Assembly: GCF_002865645.1 (NCBI RefSeq)
Contig: NW_020194638.1
Location: forward strand, 992,001 to 1,056,000
Length of the DNA stretch: 64,000 nucleotides
Direction: 5' to 3'
Source: Hyaloscypha bicolor E
Lineage: Eukaryota > Ascomycota > Leotiomycetes > Helotiales > Hyaloscyphaceae
Part shown: positions 58,714 through 64,000 of the stretch, piece after piece
Layout: every line of letters starts with the position of its first letter
Position numbering within the stretch: the first letter of the stretch is position 1
The notes under the pieces: model-generated
The model's input: only the letters and a program-made list of their open reading frames with translations
Database searches by the model: none
What the model was told of the DNA's origin: nothing
Position numbers and translations under genes: made by a program

Positions 58714-61276
58714 TTAGCTTCGCTCGATCGATGTAACGTGTGGGTAAACCTGACACTCAAGAGTGGGGTTGGAAGGACTCAAGGGATAGCCGTTGTCCTT
58801 CTTAGCCCTCTCAAGCACTTCGTGGAGTAGCACATCCAATCCATCAGCGTGTATGCGATCCCCTGAGTCGACCTGAAGCATTCGGTCCTGCACTAGGTCT
58901 AGCAAAGCGATAATCATTCTGGAGCAGCGCTGGTTGGAACGTAACCCTCTGATCCAATTGGTTACCCCTTCCCGGACTTCAACTCGTCGTTGACCCGTAC
59001 TTGTAACAAACAATGTATAATAAGTGTCGTCAACTATACCATCAAAAGCTGTCGCACGTCGGGCGAGCGCAAATCTTTCTAGCCCATCATAACCATCAAT
59101 GATCCACGTGATGAATTCAAGGAAAAGACATCCCAAACTCCAAATATCATACGCACGGCTCACCAATTTGTCGAGTATCAATTCAGGCGGGGTGTAACTT
59201 GATGATCCATTTATCTTCGCAGGATCTTTCTTGGAACCTGACTCCAGACGATGGAATCGTCCGACGCCAAAATCTGTGATCTGAAGAATGCCGAGTGGAT
59301 CGACGCCTTCTAGGTCGTCGAACCAGAGGATATTCTCAGGTTTTAAATCACCGTGTCGGCCGAAAAATGCCTCAGATCGATCGACAACCAGGCGAACGTT
59401 CAAGGAAGGCCGCTCACGGCTAATCTTGGGGTTGACAATTGCTGATTCCACTGCATCTTCTGTCGAGGTTGGCTCCGTCGAGAATTTATGAATCTGAATT
59501 AAGGCGGAGGCTAGTCCACAAATTTGCTGAAGAGACCAGAGATATGCGTGTCTAGAAACAGGGCGAGCATGGGTCTTCCAATACTCGCGCAGGTTGTACT
59601 GGGCATATGGATAGAGTAAGTAGAAACGGCCCTTCAATTTGAATGTGATCAACAATCTTACTAAATGTGGGTGCTTCTGTAGTGCAAGTTGACTTTTCAT
59701 TTTTCGTTCCTTTTCGAAGTCCCCTAATTTACGGGAATATAGTCTCTTCACTGCTATGCGAGGTTCAGGGCCCTGAAAAATCGGTCAGCTGCACAACTGA
59801 AATCTGCGTGGGAAAGCTTATATACCGAGCGACTCGTTGGTGTTAGGAGTTTTTGATGAGCCGGGTGAATTCGTACAGGCCACATCTCACAATAGCCTCC
59901 AAATTTGAGTAGTTCCTCATCGTTCTCCCCATCTTCCTTGAAAGGCAAGACGATACTATTTTGAAAACAAAGATCAAGAGGAGTAGTGCCTGGTGGGCCT
60001 TCGAAAACTGGAGCTAAGACAAGCCATTGCTCACGAGAGAAATTTTGGACCTCCAGTCGGGGCCATCTTAAGACGGCATTGAAACCAACCAGAGGTGTGT
60101 GACCTAACTCCTTGGATGAGGAGGCATGGGGCTTCCTTGCCAAAGTGAATATCGCTTGGTTCAATGAAAGGGCCGGGTTGTCAGGGTGACTCGGGTACAG
60201 TCTCTCAAATGGTAGGTCAATATCAGTAACGCCCTCTTCAATAAAGCTGCATATAGCTCGGCTCTGATTCCCTTGGGCTCCAGACGAAGTGCAGAGAAGA
60301 ACGGCGAAGAGTTTCCGGGAAGAAGAGGAGATGCAGTGAGTGTAGAATTCAATTTTCTCTTCATCCATGGTGGGAAAGATCTTGCGCAGTTCTTGCCGTA
60401 TGTTCGTTTCGACGAGTAGGTTTTCCAATTGATCGATCGGTATGAAATAAGAATTACTTCCATAAGGATGTTCAATTTGAGCTGATAACAACTTTTCCGC
60501 CAGAGTTTCGATTGGCTCCTCTTGTTTCTCTTCTTCGATCCATGTATCGAGATTATCGGATATCCTGTGTACCTCCTTCAGGTGTCTGCGGACAGCTGCT
60601 AGTCGACCAAAATATATGTCGTTGCCAAAATAAGTCCCTTCATCCTGGCTACCGGTCTTATTGTATTTGCAAGGCACCATCTTGCAGTAAAATCTCTTAG
60701 AAGACTCATGTACGCTTTGTTCGTGGCGTCGCAGTTCGGACTTAGTAGGAAACCGCTTGTCGCAGCTCATGCAAAGTTCTGGCTTTTCATGGTCTTTCTG
60801 ATGTCGCCTTATGATTGTAAGCATAAATCACGAGCAGCTAGGAGGGGAAAGTACTTGAGTTGACTCGATATGGAGAACACCTTCGCACATATCTCACATT
60901 TATAAACATAGGATCCGGCAGTGGAACATTCTGGCTCTTCCTGTGGGAAGAGAGGTTGTGACGGCCAGAGACTCTCTACCTCTGGCAAGACAGAAGATAT
61001 CTGCTGCTCGAAGGAGTGTATATTTTCCATGAGAAAACCTGAAGGCGTGGTGGGGGACATCTCGCCCGCAACCGTTGGAGGGCGCCTAGACGAAGCCTTC
61101 GAAGTAGTCGCAGAGTTGGGAAACGAGATCGATCTGCCCCCGCCATGGCTGCTAGTTCTTTGCCGTTTTAAATGGCGCTGGGGAGCCCATTCGCTTTCAT
61201 GTTCATGTGTCGTTATGAGCTCCGACTCAGCCCTCTGGTCTCTTCGACCGGTGTCTTTTTGGGTTCGGAGGACCAT
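58714..61276 (-). CDS. C2H2 zinc-finger protein fused to a Ser/Thr protein kinase domain
   Basis: Minus-strand exons 61276-60855, 60807-59826 and 59772-58714 (introns 47 and 53 nt) give 820 residues. Finger 1 has Cys127, Cys130, His143 and His147 and is split by intron 1; finger 2 has Cys153, Cys156, His169 and His174. A middle region without known motif follows. The kinase starts with a loop-like GGYCEMWPV at about 444; IAVKRL gives the ATP-binding Lys477 after intron 2. HGDLKPEN (Asp610, Asn615), TDFGVGRF (Asp635), YTPPE and DIWSLGCLF follow. The HRD arginine is Gly. Such finger-kinase fusions are common in Pezizomycotina, but their roles are largely unknown. The last exon could splice near CAG/GTTTAC, changing the final 10 residues. 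Confidence 0.85.
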
Positions 61277-62164
61277 GCTTAAATGCGAGGGATGAAAGTA
61301 AGACCCGTGGTGCAGAGAGGCTCATGTTTCTCAATCCTTCGATAGGTCGTCTTTGAGAGGAACATAGTTCAATTGATGCCTCAGGCTTTAAGGCACCAAT
61401 TTCAACGTCTTCAGCTACACTTAAACTTAGACATCTTTCTAGCCCTGGAGGAGGTGGCCCTTTAATATTCTAAGACTTCTGAGACATTGGAGAGCAGTAA
61501 GTCCCAATGCCCAAGAATTCGAGGGAACATTCTGGGATTTTGAGGGAAAGTACCTTAGAAGGTGTCTTTTTTTGGGGGGAACTTTAGTGGCCCCTCGAGC
61601 CGTATGCGTTTTCACCTTTATTTTCTTAGGTAAAGACATTTATCTCGCTCCAAGCACTGTTCTACAGCACAAGGGAAGCATAGCTAGAATGTAAATATGG
61701 GTAGATTCCTACCCTTGGCTGCTGGTGAATTAAAAACTGTAACTCGCAGGAGCTGTCACGGGACCACGCGCTTTGACATCACATGACCTCGGTTGAATTC
61801 TTCAAAACGCGAGGAATCAAGGATTCCTCGCGGTACAAAACCTCACAGGAGCCGTAGAATTTTGGGAGAAAAGTCCTGGGAGATATTTCTTAGGATATCA
61901 CGGGTCTTAAGATAAGCTTCTTAGGACATGAAGGCTCTCGGGAGAGCATTGCTCCTACGAGATATGCGTACTGCAAAGATGAACATTGGAGTTTCAAGGT
62001 ATGAATTATGCAGGGGTGGCCAGGACATATGGTCAACAGCTGGCAATCATCTATCTGAAATTCTCTCTTTCTTTTGCTTCAAGGGGCGTAAGATCTCCTG
62101 CAAATGCGCCCCCATATGTCCCGTAACTGCAGGAACGCTGCGTCGTCTCGGCATCCAACGGCTG
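61277..62164. other. Intergenic, no gene seen
   Basis: About 890 bp between two minus-strand zinc-finger genes. Several ATG frames under 90 codons exist on both strands; none has a recognisable domain. Confidence 0.5.
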
Positions 62165-63914
62165 TCAACCGCGTACCCCGTATCGTCGTTCAGATAAGCG
62201 TTGACCATGGAGTCGTCTGGGGATATGTGCAAAGACTGCAGACTGGTATGTAGGCCAAGTTCGCTGCCTTGATTGGCTCGTCCAGAAAATCCTCGTCTCT
62301 CTACTTCCTCTCATGCCTCCCCTCCCACCTCCCCTCCCTTCACCCCCTCCTCCCATTCGTCCTTGGTCCTCAGAGGTGGAGTCATCGCCCTCCAGCTCGT
62401 CCTCATCTTCGATCGTTCCAGTTGAATCATTCCCATCACCCCCCTCGCTCTCGCCGTCCCGGCTAGTCCCAAGGGTATCATCGTCTGCATCACCGAGTAT
62501 TCGGGTCACATACTTGCTTCGTCTCCAGTGGTAATCTTTTTCCCCACATCTGAGATTTTTGCAGCGATGATTGAACGCTCGAGATAAAGATTCGGCAGTG
62601 TCCTCCCTCAGATGCATGATGATATGGGTCTTCCTCTCACTGTGGCTCAAGCCTTTGAATTCTTTATCGCAGTAGATGCACCGCTCATGACCCCCGTCAA
62701 GAATCCAAAACTTGTTTCTGTTCAGCTGCTCACTGAGTTCTGGACTTCCCTCAATATTTGTCCGGTGCTTCTTTCCCCTACAATGCTGGATAAAACCATC
62801 TCGTTGATTCGCAGTAAACTTGCATGTGCCACAGTGCCAGAAGAAGGGAGGAAAGTGTATATCATAGTGCCTTATCCACTTGCGAAATTCGAAGGGACCC
62901 TCCAAGCAGAGATGGCATGGGAACTCTTCTGCAGCTTTTGGAGCTTTTGGAGCTGAGCTTCGAGACACCGAAGTACGACTCTCGGATGCTGCGACGGTGA
63001 AACTTTGCTATACAGAATTCTGCTTCGGGCGCTTTCTATGTGGGGATGTCCTACTGCGCGACCTCTGTCTTCGCTTTGCCTTGCCCCAAGGAGCGCGAGA
63101 ATGAATGCTTTTACCCTTCGAGGGCAGAAGTGACGATGATGAGTGGGCATCTAGTATTGAGCTAACGGGCTTCTTTAAACGCCATCTAGCTTCAAAATAT
63201 AGCTTGTCGACTATATCTATAATCATTGTGCTATCTGCTGGCATACAGCTGATAATCGTAGCTAAAAGAGAGGCGTCTGATAGGTGATCGGCCAGTCCAT
63301 ACATATTTTCTTCGTAGAAGGATTTGATTATACCCCTTAGCTTGATATTTATTATACCTTTATGTAGGTCGGGGTTGCGGTCGATGTTTGCGAGTACTCT
63401 GTCGACACGCTCCATCAACTGGCTTGCTAACTTATCATCCTCCAATATACATTTCTTAGGCCAAGAGGAACTTGCTGAGTAAACTGAGCCTGCAGAACCA
63501 GTATCTCTGTCATGAAATGTTGCAGTTAGAGGAGCGTTGGAGGGACACGACGTCGAAGCCTGCTCCCTTATTCCTCCTTCAGTATTGTCCGTCGAGATTT
63601 CAGACTCGTGAGGTTGTAGTGGTAACTGTATTGAGGGCTCGGAACTGCGTCCGGAGGGCTCTGGTAGGGAGGTCTGCCACGTATGAACACGGTTAGTGCC
63701 TGTCCTAGAAATTGCGAGGTTTGCTAGAGGCTGAAGTGGTACAGGAGAGGCTTAAGTATGTCCACTGAGCCATGGCAACTACCATGGACTTTCTGTTTGA
63801 AACCTACTATCCGCCTGCTGGCAGACATTCGGTTCAACGACCAAGTCACTGGACTTGAGGGTGTGTTTGAGACGCTGGCCCCACCTGGAGGTTGTCAACT
63901 CACCTTTGCTTCAT
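62165..63914 (-). CDS. C2H2 zinc-finger protein, 5' end uncertain and possibly outside the window
   Basis: Likely exons 63914-63904, 63704-63055 and 62988-62165, giving about 494 residues. The main frame is open from 63,704 back to 62,165 except for one TAG at 63,008-63,010. A 66-nt GT-AG intron (63,054-62,989) would remove it, keeping phase; otherwise it is a nonsense codon. The 5' exon is a guess: GTGAGT at 63,903 joins in phase to the CTAG acceptor at 63,705, and the frame upstream stays open to 64,000, so the true start may lie beyond. The protein has a helical N-terminal half, then fingers FPCHLC...HYDIH, WHCGTC...HCRGKKH and ERCIYC...HIIMH, then an Asp/Glu/Ser stretch and an Arg/Gly-rich tail. 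Function unknown. Confidence 0.65.
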
Positions 63915-64000
63915 GCTGTATGGATTCTCTGCCCTCGAATCTAGTTTCCGGAATCGGTTTCGAGCCACGAGAGGTAGTTGTCGTTTGGCCCCGAAGTTTA

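Overview
The window looks like nuclear DNA of a filamentous ascomycete (Pezizomycotina). The genes carry short GT-AG introns, mostly 45-60 nt, often with CTAAC/CTGAC-like branch sites. Products include a Zn2Cys6/MHR transcription factor, a fungal phospholipase B and a C2H2-kinase fusion. The transposons are decayed in the way repeat-induced point mutation (RIP) leaves them: extreme AT content, and stops that are almost all TAA/TAG where CAA/CAG is expected. I cannot place it to genus.

The window has two parts. Positions 1 to about 30,990 form an AT-rich block with no live gene. It is a nested stack of dead mobile elements. The oldest layer is an unclassified repeat family present in three copies: 1-942 plus 20,886 to about 21,300; inside the long-inverted-repeat element 21,433-28,273; and inverted at about 28,640-30,900. 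A Ty1/copia element on the minus strand (943-20,880, 172-bp LTRs, 5-bp duplication ACTAA) split the first copy. A Ty3/gypsy element on the plus strand (6,184-19,165, 302-bp LTRs, duplication ACTAG) then landed in the copia element. The gypsy element is unusually long and carries a further reading frame of about 890 codons after pol that I cannot assign. A GC-rich island of about 265 bp at 28,276-28,540 escaped mutation.

Positions 31,000-64,000 are gene-rich with normal base composition. In order: secreted phospholipase B (32,488-34,167, +); Zn2Cys6 transcription factor in five exons (36,517-39,703, +); Gcs1-type ArfGAP (40,106-41,600, -); RRM-RGG-RRM protein (42,419-43,784, -); Tah18 diflavin reductase (44,774-47,031, +); a small Tc1/mariner relic with perfect 31-bp ends (47,502-48,466); RBR ubiquitin ligase (51,021-53,114, +); 4-coumarate-CoA-ligase-like enzyme with a peroxisomal C-terminus (54,073-55,887, +); a broken short-chain dehydrogenase (56,031-56,739, -); C2H2-kinase fusion (58,714-61,276, -); and a C2H2 protein whose 5' end may leave the window (62,165-63,914, -).

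The genes do not form one pathway. Several are housekeeping: Golgi/ER vesicle traffic, cytosolic Fe-S assembly and mRNA binding. The phospholipase nearest the AT-rich block, the acyl-CoA-ligase-like enzyme and the two zinc-finger genes at the right end are more accessory in character. Exon limits were set by hand from reading frame, splice signals and family similarity; no alignment or search was run.
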